A DNA stretch of 64,000 nucleotides from Methylomonas sp. MK1 (GCF_000365425.1 NZ_AQOV01000002.1:186001-250000), one strand, 5' to 3'. Positions 17,378-26,046 are shown, counted from the first letter of the stretch. Numbers and translations: made by a program. The notes: generated from the letters alone by a model not told the origin.

Positions 17378-18535
17378 ATGGAATTTAAAGACTATCTAAA
17401 AATCCTCGTCCAACACGATGGTTCGGACCTGTATCTGACGGCGGGGGCTCCGCCGGCGGCCAAGTTCCAAGGCAGCTTAAAACCGCTGGAAAACGTCAAA
17501 CTTAGTCGTGAACGCATCAAGGAAATTGCCGACGGCATCATGGACGCCGAGCAGCGCGCCGCCTTTGAACATGTGCCGGAAATGAATCTGGCCATTACTG
17601 AAGAAGGAATCGGGCGGTTTCGGGTGAATATCTTTAAACAGCGCAATTGCCACGCCTTGGTGATCCGCAACATCAAGGTCGATATTCCCAGTGCCGACGC
17701 CTTGGGCTTGCCGCAAATCCTGAAAGATAAAATCATGGAAAAGCGCGGGCTGATTTTGTTCGTCGGCGGCACCGGTTCCGGTAAATCGACATCCTTAGCG
17801 GCCTTGATAGATTATCGCAACAGCAACTCATCCGGGCATATCATCACCATCGAAGATCCTATCGAGTTTGTACATCCGCATAAAAAATCCTTGGTAAATC
17901 AGCGCGAAGTCGGCGTCGATACCCTTAGTTATGAAGACGCATTGAAAAACACCTTGCGGCAGGCGCCGGATGTGATTCTGATCGGCGAAATTCGCAGTCA
18001 GGAGACCATGGAGCATGCCTTGGCTTTTGCGGAAACCGGCCATCTGTGCTTGTCCACGTTACACGCCAATAATGCGAATCAGGCCTTGGATCGTATCATC
18101 AACTTTTTCCCGGAAGAACGTCGTCCGCAGTTGCTGATGGACTTGTCCTTGAATCTGCAAGCGTTTATTTCGCAACGTCTGGTACCCACCGTCGAAGGCA
18201 AACGGGTGGCGGCTATCGAAATTTTGCTGGGTACTAAATTGGTTAGCGATTTAATCCATAAAGGCGATATTCACGCCATCAAGGAAGCGATGGAAAAATC
18301 CGAAAATATCGGCATGCAGACTTTTGACAGCCATTTACTCAAGCTCTACAAAGGCGGGGTGATCACCTTGGAGGAGGCCTTGCGCAACTCGGATTCGCCG
18401 AACAATTTAAAACTGAAAATCAATTTGAGCGAAGGTTTGGGGTCGGCGACCAAAAAGCCCAGTTCTCTGGCTGGCAGTCTTGCTTTGGAAGAAATCACCA
18501 AGAAAGAGGGTGATGAGGAAAGTGAGGGACATTAA
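17378..18535 (+). CDS. pilU: Type IV pilus retraction ATPase PilU
   Basis: Accessory twitching motor ATPase that works with PilT in pilus retraction. Walker A is GGTGSGKST, the Asp box is HIITIEDPIEFVH, Walker B is DVILIGEIR and the His box CLSTLHANNA. The opening MEFKDYLKILVQHDGSDLYL is typical for PilU, and the ATG at 17378 gives 385 aa, against about 382 in Pseudomonas; the frame extends upstream to 17336 without support. pilT is not adjacent here, unlike the usual pilTU order. Confidence 0.93.
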   Translation: MEFKDYLKILVQHDGSDLYLTAGAPPAAKFQGSLKPLENVKLSRERIKEIADGIMDAEQRAAFEHVPEMNLAITEEGIGRFRVNIFKQRNCHALVIRNIKVDIPSADALGLPQILKDKIMEKRGLILFVGGTGSGKSTSLAALIDYRNSNSSGHIITIEDPIEFVHPHKKSLVNQREVGVDTLSYEDALKNTLRQAPDVILIGEIRSQETMEHALAFAETGHLCLSTLHANNANQALDRIINFFPEERRPQLLMDLSLNLQAFISQRLVPTVEGKRVAAIEILLGTKLVSDLIHKGDIHAIKEAMEKSENIGMQTFDSHLLKLYKGGVITLEEALRNSDSPNNLKLKINLSEGLGSATKKPSSLAGSLALEEITKKEGDEESEGH

Positions 18536-18554
18536 GGAAATTCCAACGAATGTC

Positions 18555-18640
18555 CCAAACATCTTTGCTTTGTCGTACAACGAAAGCGGGACGCCGGTAA
18601 ATTCAAAAAACTGGATTTCCTATTGTGGGAATGACGGGGC
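18555..18640. repeat. Degenerate GAAAGCGGGA-type palindromic repeat
   Basis: Sequence cgaaagcgggacgccgg ... ggatttcctattgtgggaatgacgggg resembles the widespread bacterial palindrome with a core like CCCGCGAAAGCGGG. A better copy lies at 20108-20165. The stretch from 18536 to 18770 is otherwise without a recognisable gene. Confidence 0.4.
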
Positions 18641-18770
18641 TATCAAAACATAAAAACGGACGATGGACCATTTTGCAAGCGAGTGGCAATCGATAGATTT
18701 CATTTGGATCAGCTATCGTATTCCCCATGGAATCAGCTTGTTCATAGATCCTAAAACTGTTTTGAACAGG

Positions 18771-19094
18771 CTAGGATAAGTCTGCGACGCTGAGGATCCT
18801 ATAAACCTCGTAGGCTGGCTGCTGATAAGGATGGCAAGCCAGCAAGGTTTGCACCACCGTTTTAATTAAATCATCGGCGCAGACCATTTCTATCTTATAT
18901 TCGGCGACCTGCTGAATTTCACCGATACTGCCCAGATAAGGGTGGCTACCGGCGAGAGGCCGGAATTGGCCCTCGCCCAGCACTTGCCAGGCACAACTGT
19001 CGTAATCGCCGATACGCCCGGCGCCTTGCTCGAACAACGCTTGTTTTAGCTGTTCTGCATGGCTGACCGGCACATAAAAACTCAGTTTATACAT
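18771..19094 (-). CDS. NIF3-like / CutA-type small domain protein
   Basis: 107-aa stand-alone domain corresponding to the insertion domain of NIF3-family proteins (YqfO type): MYKLSFYVPVSHAEQLKQAL ... GRIGDYDSCAWQVLGEGQFRP ... HPYQQPAYEVYRI. The closing HPYQQPAYEVY is the family signature. Such proteins form PII/CutA-like trimers; a metal-binding or regulatory role is assumed but not shown. Confidence 0.85.
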   Translation of the reverse strand: MYKLSFYVPVSHAEQLKQALFEQGAGRIGDYDSCAWQVLGEGQFRPLAGSHPYLGSIGEIQQVAEYKIEMVCADDLIKTVVQTLLACHPYQQPAYEVYRILSVADLS

Positions 19095-19142
19095 AGTGCC
19101 GGATGCCAGGTGACCATGCCAAGCAGGTTATGGTTACGAACA

Positions 19143-19292
19143 TCAGCCGGTAGCCAGTAAAAACACGCCCCACAGCACCACAACCAGCGTAATTTCCTCG
19201 ATCATGTTGATGGCGGCCTGTCGGTCCGCTCTGTTCAGCATGGCTGTTTGATTGGCTTTTTGATCGCGCATATGAACGGATTGATGAAGCAT
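19143..19292 (-). CDS. 49-aa single-pass membrane protein in the lexA operon
   Basis: Begins MLHQSVHMRDQKANQTAMLN, followed by a basic/amphipathic stretch, and ends with one hydrophobic helix (ITLVVVLWGVFLLATG) that reaches the C-terminus. The start is well supported by a strong Shine-Dalgarno, AGGAGG, 8 bases upstream. The gene starts 10 bp after the lexA stop on the same strand, so it should be induced with lexA. In many gammaproteobacteria this position is held by the SOS division inhibitor sulA, to which it shows no similarity. Not a family I recognise. Confidence 0.75.
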   Translation of the reverse strand: MLHQSVHMRDQKANQTAMLNRADRQAAINMIEEITLVVVLWGVFLLATG

Positions 19293-19301
19293 AATCTCCT
19301 C

Positions 19302-19931
19302 CTAGTGGTGGTTGGTATAGCTACGCATTTGTCCGACTAATACCCCTTGTATTTCCACTTGCTCGGGCCGGTAACGCATGGCCTGCATTGAGGAATTGGC
19401 GGGAATTAGCAGGGTTTCGTGTGGGTACTGCTCGATAAATTTCAATGTTGCTTCGGCTTTTTCAACTAATGCAACGACGATTTCGCCGTTACGGGCATGG
19501 CTGCGTTGTTCGATGATGACCCAGTCGCCGTCGAAGATGCCTTCTTCCTGCATCGAATCTCCCTTTACTTTCAGGACATAACAAGGGTTCTCGGTTTTCA
19601 ATTCTTCCGGCACAGCCATATAAGAAATGTTTTCGATGGCTTCTATCGGTCTGCCGGCGGCTATGGTGCCGACAAAAGGCAGCATGCCGGATGCCACGGT
19701 TTTGTTGACCAGCGATTTGGCGTGTTCGGTCAGGCGAATGCCGCGTTGCTTGCGCTCCGGTGCTTCAATCAAATTGGCGTCGATCAGTGCCTTGATCTGG
19801 CTGTGCAATGAACCGCGCGATTTCAAACCCATCGCCGCGCACAATTCTTCCAGTGTCGGCGGATGACTGAATAGCTCCTGATTTTGTAGCAGGAAGTCGA
19901 AAATTTCTTGTTGCTTACGGGTAAGTGTCAT
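19302..19931 (-). CDS. lexA: LexA repressor
   Basis: SOS-response repressor and autoprotease. The N-terminal winged helix (about 1-70) is followed by the S24 domain: the cleavage bond lies in TIAAGRP (Ala92-Gly93 from the chosen start), with the catalytic Ser in KGDSMQEEGI (Ser126) and Lys in ATLKFI (Lys164). The recognition helix, KSRGSLHSQIKAL, differs from that of E. coli LexA, so a different operator is likely. Start set at MTLTRKQQEIF; the frame continues 54 bases upstream but those bases hold the operator. No clear ribosome site precedes this ATG. Confidence 0.93.
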   Translation of the reverse strand: MTLTRKQQEIFDFLLQNQELFSHPPTLEELCAAMGLKSRGSLHSQIKALIDANLIEAPERKQRGIRLTEHAKSLVNKTVASGMLPFVGTIAAGRPIEAIENISYMAVPEELKTENPCYVLKVKGDSMQEEGIFDGDWVIIEQRSHARNGEIVVALVEKAEATLKFIEQYPHETLLIPANSSMQAMRYRPEQVEIQGVLVGQMRSYTNHH

Positions 19932-19932
19932 G

Positions 19933-19986
19933 TTTGTTCTGCATTTGTTTTGTAAAAGCATACAATGAAAACAAATGCAGAACAAA
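19933..19986 (-). promoter_or_regulatory. Putative LexA operator pair upstream of lexA
   Basis: A perfect 19-bp inverted repeat, TTTGTTCTGCATTTGTTTT at 19933-19951 and its exact complement at 19968-19986, separated by 16 bp. It begins one base upstream of the lexA start codon. There is no E. coli type CTGT-N8-ACAG box. Each arm contains GTTC-N7-GTTT, close to the GTTC-N7-GTTC SOS box of Alphaproteobacteria. That it binds LexA is inference from position and symmetry. Confidence 0.6.
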
Positions 19987-20336
19987 TAATTTTTTCAGGT
20001 TGCCGGAAAAATTTGCTACTGGTGGGTTGCTGTGGATCAGGAGCGACGAAAAACAGGCTTTTCGAAGAGGCTATTTTTTAACCTGGCCCTTATATTTCCG
20101 GTGGCCGTCATACCCGTGAAAGCGGGAATCCAATTTAGCAACTGGGCTCCCGCCTTTACGGGGGCGAGCTTATTTAGTAGTGTGGTTAATAGCCGTTGCG
20201 TAAGGTCCAGTGAGACTGAAGCCGGTCATTCTGCAAAAATCAGGCATTTTCGGATGTTATTGCCGCGCTGGGAAACGGAAGTAGAAAGCCGTTACCAGCG
20301 TTCCAACGGGGCGGACTGGGCGTTTTATCGAAAGTG
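19987..20336. other. Intergenic region with one palindromic repeat
   Basis: About 350 bp between the lexA operator and the psiF-like gene. It holds the palindromic repeat at 20108-20165; the open frame that crosses the region on the plus strand is a translation of repeat sequence and the antisense of the psiF-like gene, with no ribosome site and no recognisable domain. No gene is supported here. Confidence 0.5.
20108..20165. repeat. CCCGTGAAAGCGGGA-type palindromic repeat
   Basis: CATACCCGTGAAAGCGGGAA ... GGGCTCCCGCCTTTACGGGG: two half-palindromes facing each other, an imperfect inverted repeat of the common REP-like family. Related degenerate copies lie near 18555-18640 and 29060-29100. Confidence 0.6.
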
Positions 20337-20597
20337 TTATTTGCTTGCGTCAGTGACGCATTTCTTGGTGAAGCTATTCTTCGCAGCGCCTTTCAAGTTT
20401 TTCTCGGCAGCTTTTGCATCGCAGCCGGCTTTAGCGGCAGTGATTTTGGCGTCTTTCTCGCATTTTTTAAGAAAGCTATTTTTGGCGGCGCCAGCCAGCT
20501 TTTTTTCAGTAGCCTTGGCTTCGCAAGCTGCGTCGGCTGCATACGCCGTTTGGCTCAAGAAAAATAAAGCTACTATTGCCAAAATAATGTTTTTCAT
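20337..20597 (-). CDS. Secreted PsiF-repeat protein
   Basis: 86-aa periplasmic protein. A signal peptide (MKNIILAIVALFFLSQTAYA) precedes two near-identical PsiF repeats, CEAKATEKKLAGAAKNSF followed by LKKC, and CDAKAAEKNLKGAAKNSF followed by TKKC. Each repeat has two cysteines that probably form an intra-repeat disulfide. Start 20597 follows a good ribosome site (CGGAGAAT); a longer frame to 20666 would spoil the signal peptide. PsiF is phosphate-starvation induced in E. coli; the function is unknown. Confidence 0.88.
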   Translation of the reverse strand: MKNIILAIVALFFLSQTAYAADAACEAKATEKKLAGAAKNSFLKKCEKDAKITAAKAGCDAKAAEKNLKGAAKNSFTKKCVTDASK

Positions 20598-20782
20598 TAG
20601 GTATTCTCCGAATAGATTAATAGAGCGCTTATTCTGTAGTTGCTGAGGTTTGGATGGCTCTCGCAATTGACCCCTCTGTTGCTTGCCGTTTACCGCAAGA
20701 GGTCTTTATGCCCCAACAATCGTTATTTTCAACGCAAGCGGCTAAGTGTCGCGTGATGAACGATTTTCTCAACAGTAAAATG

Positions 20783-21331
20783 CTAGCCCTTCAGCACTAT
20801 GGTTTCGACGTGGTCTCCGCCTCTGGCCGACAGCGTGATTTTGTCTTCCTGAGCCAACCAACCGATACTTCTTTGAATGATGGCCTCTTCCTCCGGCAGT
20901 ACATAAACTAATTTGGCAACCGGTGTCGCGCCGTTTTCAGCCAAATGATGCCAGATAACCCCAGCGGTCAAACCTATGCGTTCGTGCATGGAAATTACGA
21001 TTGGCGCGGTTTCACTTGGCTCTGCTTCCACAGTAGGCTCTACTTTAGCGGCTTTGGGCTTTGGATTAGCTTTTTTCGCGGCTGCTTTAACAGTGGGCGC
21101 CGGGGCTTTTTCGGTACTTTCCGGGGCAGTCGGTGCTTCAGTAGCTGTTTTTACGGCTTTAGGCGTTGTAGTTGCTTTGGGTTTAGCTTTGGTTTTGCCC
21201 GGTGCGGTGGACGTTTCTTGTGCTGTTTTAACGGCAACGGGTTTGGTAGGGGATTTTTTAGTCGCTTTCGCTGGAGCAGGCTTTTCAGTGGCAGAGACTG
21301 GCGTTTCAGATGTTGGCGTAGTTTTTTTCAT
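20783..21331 (-). CDS. Histone-H1-like Lys/Ala/Pro-rich tail fused to a DUF2582 winged-helix domain
   Basis: 182 aa. Residues 1-110 are low-complexity and basic (KATKKSPTKPVAVKTAQ, KPKATTTPKAVKT, VKAAAKKANPKPKAAK), like bacterial H1-type nucleoid proteins. Residues from about 113 form a compact winged-helix domain of the DUF2582 type (IGLTAGVIWHHLAENGATPV ... IGWLAQEDKI). The arrangement suggests a nucleoid-associated protein. The upstream region has a normal ATG with no close neighbour on its strand, so it is monocistronic. Confidence 0.7.
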   Translation of the reverse strand: MKKTTPTSETPVSATEKPAPAKATKKSPTKPVAVKTAQETSTAPGKTKAKPKATTTPKAVKTATEAPTAPESTEKAPAPTVKAAAKKANPKPKAAKVEPTVEAEPSETAPIVISMHERIGLTAGVIWHHLAENGATPVAKLVYVLPEEEAIIQRSIGWLAQEDKITLSARGGDHVETIVLKG

Positions 21332-21462
21332 ATTGGCTTTCAGACGGTCAAGGGTAGAGTTGTTTCCAGCATTCGGGCTTAGCGTATTCCGTTACTGAGA
21401 GTTTAATCGAGATTTTAACCGGATTTACAAATCGATTGCTTGTTAAACAAACGGCCATAAAA

Positions 21463-21493
21463 AAACCGGTATCAGCTTAGCCGATACCGGTTT
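21463..21493 (-). terminator. Rho-independent terminator of the petABC operon
   Basis: On the minus strand AAACCGGTATC - 9-nt loop - GATACCGGTTT, an 11-bp perfect stem that runs directly into seven T residues. It lies about 25 bp after the cytochrome c1 stop codon, so it ends the bc1 transcript. Confidence 0.9.
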
Positions 21494-21516
21494 GATATTA
21501 CGAGCCCAAGCTGTGT

Positions 21517-22239
21517 TTAGTGTACGTCTTTCCAGTACTCTTTTTTCAACAGATAGGCTAGTGCGATAAACATCAGGATAAAGAACAACACGTATTTACC
21601 CATTTGTTGTCTTTCCAGTTGCACCGGTTCGCCGACGTAAACCAGGAAATTGACCAGGTCGTTGACCATTTTGTCGAATTCCTGAGGTGTCATTTGCCCC
21701 GGTTGTTCCAGTTTCAGACCGGTAATGACGTCATGCCCGTCGATTTTCTGCGTAATCGCCGATTGCGTACCTTGCAATTGCCAGAACACGTTGGGCATAC
21801 CAACATCAGGGAACACGACATTGTTAACGCCCAAAGGTGCTTTTCCGGGCTCGGCATAGAAGCTGCGCAGGTAGGTATACAACCAGTCGGCGCCGCGCGA
21901 GCGGGCAATCAGCGACAAATCCGGCGGCGTGGTGCCGAACCATTTTTCCGCATCGTGCGCGTTCATCGCCGAATGCATCTGATCGTAGATGCCGGCCCCA
22001 AAAGGTGCCACTACTTTCAGAACTTCCGCTTCATCCAGCTTCAAATCTATGGCAATCCGTTTGTAGCGAATGTGTTTTGCCGAATGGCAGCCTAGGCAGT
22101 AGGTGACGTAATATTTCGCGCCGCGCTCCATCGCCATGGTGTCGCTTAAGTCGATGTCGGCGCTGTCGAGTTTGACGCCACCGCTGGCCAGAACGTTGAA
22201 AGGCAGCAAAAACAAAAGAGTGTAGAGTATCTTTTTCAT
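21517..22239 (-). CDS. petC: Cytochrome c1, ubiquinol-cytochrome c reductase
   Basis: Haem c subunit of the bc1 complex that passes electrons from the Rieske centre to soluble cytochrome c. Signal peptide at 1-19, haem-binding CLGCH at residues 48-52, an axial Met region in the middle (VGMPNVFWQLQG), and a C-terminal anchor helix (YVLFFILMFIALAYLLKKEYW). 240 aa is typical. Third gene of the petABC operon, 3 bp after cytochrome b. Confidence 0.95.
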   Translation of the reverse strand: MKKILYTLLFLLPFNVLASGGVKLDSADIDLSDTMAMERGAKYYVTYCLGCHSAKHIRYKRIAIDLKLDEAEVLKVVAPFGAGIYDQMHSAMNAHDAEKWFGTTPPDLSLIARSRGADWLYTYLRSFYAEPGKAPLGVNNVVFPDVGMPNVFWQLQGTQSAITQKIDGHDVITGLKLEQPGQMTPQEFDKMVNDLVNFLVYVGEPVQLERQQMGKYVLFFILMFIALAYLLKKEYWKDVH

Positions 22240-22242
22240 GGC

Positions 22243-23640
22243 TTAATCCAGGCTCTTTTTCAGGTTTTTTGCAAAACGAATCAGTACGGCTGAGATGCCG
22301 GACCAGTTCGGCCTTTTCTTGGCGATAGTACCGCCGATATTGTCGGGAACTTGCTGTACCTCAACGACTTCATCGACTAAGGCCAGCAGAGCCGGAATGC
22401 GATCTTCCAGGCTCGGCTGGTCGGTCAGGCGATTCGGTACCGGTTTGGTTTTTTCCCAGCGTGTATACAGAGGCATCAACAGGAAAAATCCGAAGTAAAC
22501 TGCGGTCAATACCCGAGCAACAGTGGTGGCACCTGGCGTAGCAGGTTGAGTTCCCAAATAACCCAAACCGATAAAGGCGACTACAAACAATGCCACGGCT
22601 TTTTTGAAGATGCCGCCACGGTAACGGATGGATTTGACCGGGCTACGATCCAGCCAAGGCAGCATGAACAGCACCACAATCGCGCCGCCCATCGCAATCA
22701 CGCCGGCAAACTTATCCGGTACCGCACGCAAAATGGCGTAGAACGGGGTGAAATACCAGACCGGCGCAATATGTTCCGGGGTTTTCAATGGATCAGCCGG
22801 GATAAAGTTGGCGTGCTCCAGAAAGTAGCCGCCCAATTCCGGCATGTAGAAAATCACCGTGGCGAAGAAGAACATGAACACGCCGACGCCGACGATGTCC
22901 TTGACGGTGTAGTAAGGGTGGAAAGGAATGCCGTCGACCGGATGTCCCCAAGGGTCTTTTGATTGCTTGATTTCAACGCCGTCAGGGTTGTTGGAACCCA
23001 CTTCGTGCAAGGCCACGATATGCAGGAACACCAGGATTAACAATACTAGAGGCACGGCGATGACGTGAAACGCGAAAAAGCGGTTCAAGGTGGCGTCGGA
23101 CACCACATAGTCGCCTCGCACCCACAGCGATAACTCGTCGCCGATCACTGGAATCGCGCTAAATAAGGAGATGATGACCTGGGCGCCCCAGTAAGACATC
23201 TGTCCCCAAGGCAGCAGGTAACCCATAAACGCTTCCGCCATCAGGCAGACGAAGATCAGCATGCCGAAGATCCAGATCAGTTCGCGCGGTTGCTTGAACG
23301 AGCCATAAATCAAGCCGCGGAACATGTGCAGATAGACCACGATGAAGAACGCCGAGGCGCCGGTGGAGTGCATATAACGCACCAGCCAACCCCAGTTGAC
23401 GTCGCGCATGATGTATTCGACCGAGTCGAAAGCCAGCTTGGCATCCGGTTTGTAGTTCATGGTCAGTAAAATGCCGGTGATGAACTGATTGACCAGCACC
23501 AACAGGGCCAACGAGCCGAAAAAATACCAGATGTTAAAGTTTTTGGGCGCGTAGTAATGCGCCATGTGTTCATTCCACAAATCGGAGAGTGGAAAACGCT
23601 CCAGCAGCCATTCGCTGCATTGATTCATTTTTTGCTTCAT
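22243..23640 (-). CDS. petB: Cytochrome b, ubiquinol-cytochrome c reductase
   Basis: Membrane subunit with the two b haems and both quinone sites. 465 aa with eight expected helices. The four haem-ligand histidines lie in helices B and D (RYMHSTGASAFFIVVYLHMF and FFAFHVIAVPLVLLILVFLHI). The Qo motif is present as PEHIAPVWYFTPFYA, the usual proteobacterial variant. The C-terminal extension beyond the last helix is basic. Starts 4 bp inside the end of petA (ATGA overlap). Confidence 0.96.
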   Translation of the reverse strand: MKQKMNQCSEWLLERFPLSDLWNEHMAHYYAPKNFNIWYFFGSLALLVLVNQFITGILLTMNYKPDAKLAFDSVEYIMRDVNWGWLVRYMHSTGASAFFIVVYLHMFRGLIYGSFKQPRELIWIFGMLIFVCLMAEAFMGYLLPWGQMSYWGAQVIISLFSAIPVIGDELSLWVRGDYVVSDATLNRFFAFHVIAVPLVLLILVFLHIVALHEVGSNNPDGVEIKQSKDPWGHPVDGIPFHPYYTVKDIVGVGVFMFFFATVIFYMPELGGYFLEHANFIPADPLKTPEHIAPVWYFTPFYAILRAVPDKFAGVIAMGGAIVVLFMLPWLDRSPVKSIRYRGGIFKKAVALFVVAFIGLGYLGTQPATPGATTVARVLTAVYFGFFLLMPLYTRWEKTKPVPNRLTDQPSLEDRIPALLALVDEVVEVQQVPDNIGGTIAKKRPNWSGISAVLIRFAKNLKKSLD

Positions 23641-24236
23641 GCTGGGTTTGCCTCGCTTTCTTCGCCAACGACAATCAGATTGTCTGTTTCATATCGATAA
23701 GGCGGTATCTCAAGATTGGTAGGGGCGGGAACGCCGCGATACACACGACCGGCCAGATCGAACCAGGAGCCGTGACACGGGCAAAAGAAACCGCCTTTCC
23801 AATCCGGGCCCAAATCGTTAGGGGCAATTTCCGGGCGAAACGTGGGCGAGCAGCCTAAGTGCGTGCACAGGCCGACCGCGACAAAAATTTCCGGTTTAAT
23901 GGAGCGCAGCGGATTTTTGCTGTTCTGGGGCTGCATGGATTCGTTGGATACCGGGTCAGCCAATTTGCTGTCCAGAGTCGCTAGAGTGGATATGACCTCC
24001 GGCGTCCGATTCAAGACCCACACCGGCTTGCCGCGCCAAGCCACACGAATTAGCTGGCCGGGTTCCATCTTGCTGATATCGACATCGACGGGAGCCCCTG
24101 CAGCCATGGCTTTGGCGCTGGGCTGCATTTGCGAGAGAAAGGGGACGGCCAAATAGCCGGCACCCACTGCACCAACCACCGACAGTGCCGAGGTCAGAAA
24201 CTGGCGTTTGGAATGATCGACGCCTTCGTGGTTCAT
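23637..24236 (-). CDS. petA: Rieske iron-sulfur protein, ubiquinol-cytochrome c reductase
   Basis: [2Fe-2S] subunit of the bc1 complex. It starts with a Tat-type N-terminus (SKRQFLTSALSVVGAVGAGY) that stays as the membrane anchor. Cluster ligands are in CTHLGC and CPCHGS. From the Met of MNHEGVDHSKR (24236) it has 199 aa; an ATG 9 bases upstream is possible. First gene of petABC. The ribosome site is seen as AGGAGT before the start. Confidence 0.95.
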   Translation of the reverse strand: MNHEGVDHSKRQFLTSALSVVGAVGAGYLAVPFLSQMQPSAKAMAAGAPVDVDISKMEPGQLIRVAWRGKPVWVLNRTPEVISTLATLDSKLADPVSNESMQPQNSKNPLRSIKPEIFVAVGLCTHLGCSPTFRPEIAPNDLGPDWKGGFFCPCHGSWFDLAGRVYRGVPAPTNLEIPPYRYETDNLIVVGEESEANPA

Positions 24237-24384
24237 AAGTAACACTCCTGATGATGTGATGTATATCGCGATACATCGATTATTATAATTTTCAGCAAAT
24301 ATACCCTACTGTCCGTGATTATTGAAATTGTTCTTGCGACAGCGCTAGTCAAGGGTTTCAGGCCTTTGCGGATAGTGAGAATCA

Positions 24385-25464
24385 TCACTTTAAAGCAACT
24401 GCCAACGCGCTTAGAAAGGCTTGATTTTCTTCCGGTTTCCCGACGGTGACTCGCAGGCAATTGTGTAACAGCCCGCCTTGAGGGGACAGATTCTTGATCA
24501 ACACGCCTTGCGATTTCAGTGAGGCAAATACGTCGTCTGCGGCTTTGTTAAGCGTACGGAACAGAATGAAGTTAGCGGCACTGGGATAAGGCTGGACATC
24601 CGGCATTTCCAGCAAGGCCCGGAAAACCAAAGCCCGTTCTCCGCACAGCGTTTGGGTTTGTTCTAACAGAAACTCGCCATGATCCAACGCAAATCCCACC
24701 GTGATTTGGGTCAGGCAATTGATATTGTAAGGTAAGCGGACTTTATGTAACTGCTCCACAATCGCCGAATCGCCGGCCAAAAATCCCAAGCGCAAGCCGG
24801 CCAGCCCCAACTTGGAAACGGTGCGCATCACCAGTAAATTAGAATAATGTTCCAGCTCGCCGATAAAGCTGGCGTCGGCAAACGGCGCATACGCTTCGTC
24901 GACCACTACCAATCCCGGTGCTAGGCTGAGTATTTCCTTGATGGCTGCGGCATCGAATAAGTTGCCGGTGGGGTTGTTGGGATAGGCGATAAAAATCAAG
25001 GCAGGTCGAGATTCGGCAATCGCCGCGCGCATGGCCGGCATGTCCAGTTCAAAACTGTCTGCCAGCAATGGCACGCCTCGGTAACGCAGGCCCAGGCTTT
25101 GCGCCACTTGTTTGTACATCACAAATCCGGGTTCCGGTGCCAATACGGCGGCATCGGCGCTTAAAGCCATTAGTAATATTTGAATGATTTCGTCGGAGCC
25201 GTTGCCGAGCAGCAAGGCCGCTTGCTCCGGGATACCGTTCGTCCGGCGCAATGCGACGGCCAGTGTCTTGGCTTCCGGGTCCGGGTAGCGGTTGATCGGG
25301 CAGGTCTTCAGCGATTCCAACCAGCGTGCTTGAATGTCTTCCGGCCAGCTATAAGGATTTTCCATGGCATCGAGTTTGATGAAGTTGCTGGCATCGGCAA
25401 CATGGTAGGCCGACATGGAGAGAACTTCGGAGCGGAACAGCGTTTCGAGCGGTTGGGTTGGCAT
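24385..25464 (-). CDS. hisC: Histidinol-phosphate aminotransferase
   Basis: PLP-dependent aminotransferase of histidine synthesis. It shows YPNNPTGN, DEAYAPF with the PLP-hydroxyl Asp, and RTVSKLGLAGLRLGF with the Schiff-base Lys in SKLG. The frame is open to 25560, but the ATG at 25464 (MPTQPLETLF) gives 359 aa, the usual HisC size. Stands alone, divergent from the glutamine synthetase gene. Confidence 0.93.
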   Translation of the reverse strand: MPTQPLETLFRSEVLSMSAYHVADASNFIKLDAMENPYSWPEDIQARWLESLKTCPINRYPDPEAKTLAVALRRTNGIPEQAALLLGNGSDEIIQILLMALSADAAVLAPEPGFVMYKQVAQSLGLRYRGVPLLADSFELDMPAMRAAIAESRPALIFIAYPNNPTGNLFDAAAIKEILSLAPGLVVVDEAYAPFADASFIGELEHYSNLLVMRTVSKLGLAGLRLGFLAGDSAIVEQLHKVRLPYNINCLTQITVGFALDHGEFLLEQTQTLCGERALVFRALLEMPDVQPYPSAANFILFRTLNKAADDVFASLKSQGVLIKNLSPQGGLLHNCLRVTVGKPEENQAFLSALAVALK

Positions 25465-26046
25465 GTAGTCAAACTCTGCGGAATTGGAACGAGCGGCATT
25501 GATATTACACCCTAGCAAACTGGGTTGGCCGCGAGGGCAAAAGTCGGCGGGTTTTAACAAAGCGGAGGACGAACGTATAACCTTGAAAACCAGCCTCTTG
25601 CGTCCCCGTTGACGCGAGTCGCTCGCTACGGTGCGGGCGTATACGGCGCGTGGATAATAACACTGCTTGCGGGGGGTGGCAAAGGGATTAGGGTGCAGAG
25701 CGGGCTGACATGCGGGATTTAAAATTTTCTCATCCCGGTCATCTTTAAAACTGATATGCCGATTAGCCTTCGATTACGATGATGCTTCTCGCGCATAAAC
25801 GGCGAACCGCCCCAACGGTATTGATTTTTCGCGCACTACGCGCACTAAGTTTGTGCCGTAATTTCCTTATATTGCACTAATACAACTCACGGCCTGTTTC
25901 TTCGTTCCGCGTCAGCTGCTCTGCAAGCACCGCAATTTCCCAAAATCCCTGGAGCCGGGCTCACTCCGCTATCACCCCAAGCTTACTGGATTGATTATTG
26001 CTGCGGATTGTTTGATCGACATTAACCTTCAAATCAAGGCCAAGCT
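25465..26046. other. Divergent intergenic region hisC / glnN
   Basis: About 580 bp, no gene found. It contains the sigma54-type promoter for the glutamine synthetase gene (25987-26002) and, further up, GCAC-N7-GTGC at 25842-25856, which is one base short of an NtrC half-site pair. The part from about 25600 to 25700 is GC-rich with imperfect palindromes. The hisC promoter should lie at its left end but is not obvious. Confidence 0.5.
25987..26002 (+). promoter_or_regulatory. Putative sigma54 promoter of glutamine synthetase III
   Basis: TGGATTGATTATTGCT has GG and GC separated by exactly 10 bases and the TTGCT -12 element, as in the consensus TGGCACG-N4-TTGCW. It ends 44 bp before the start codon, a natural distance. 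A match of this kind upstream of a nitrogen-assimilation gene makes NtrC/RpoN control likely; the -24 element is only partly matched. Confidence 0.6.

Noticed and set aside
25842..25856. GCAC-N7-GTGC as an NtrC site
   Set aside because: One base short of the usual spacing; kept only as a remark.
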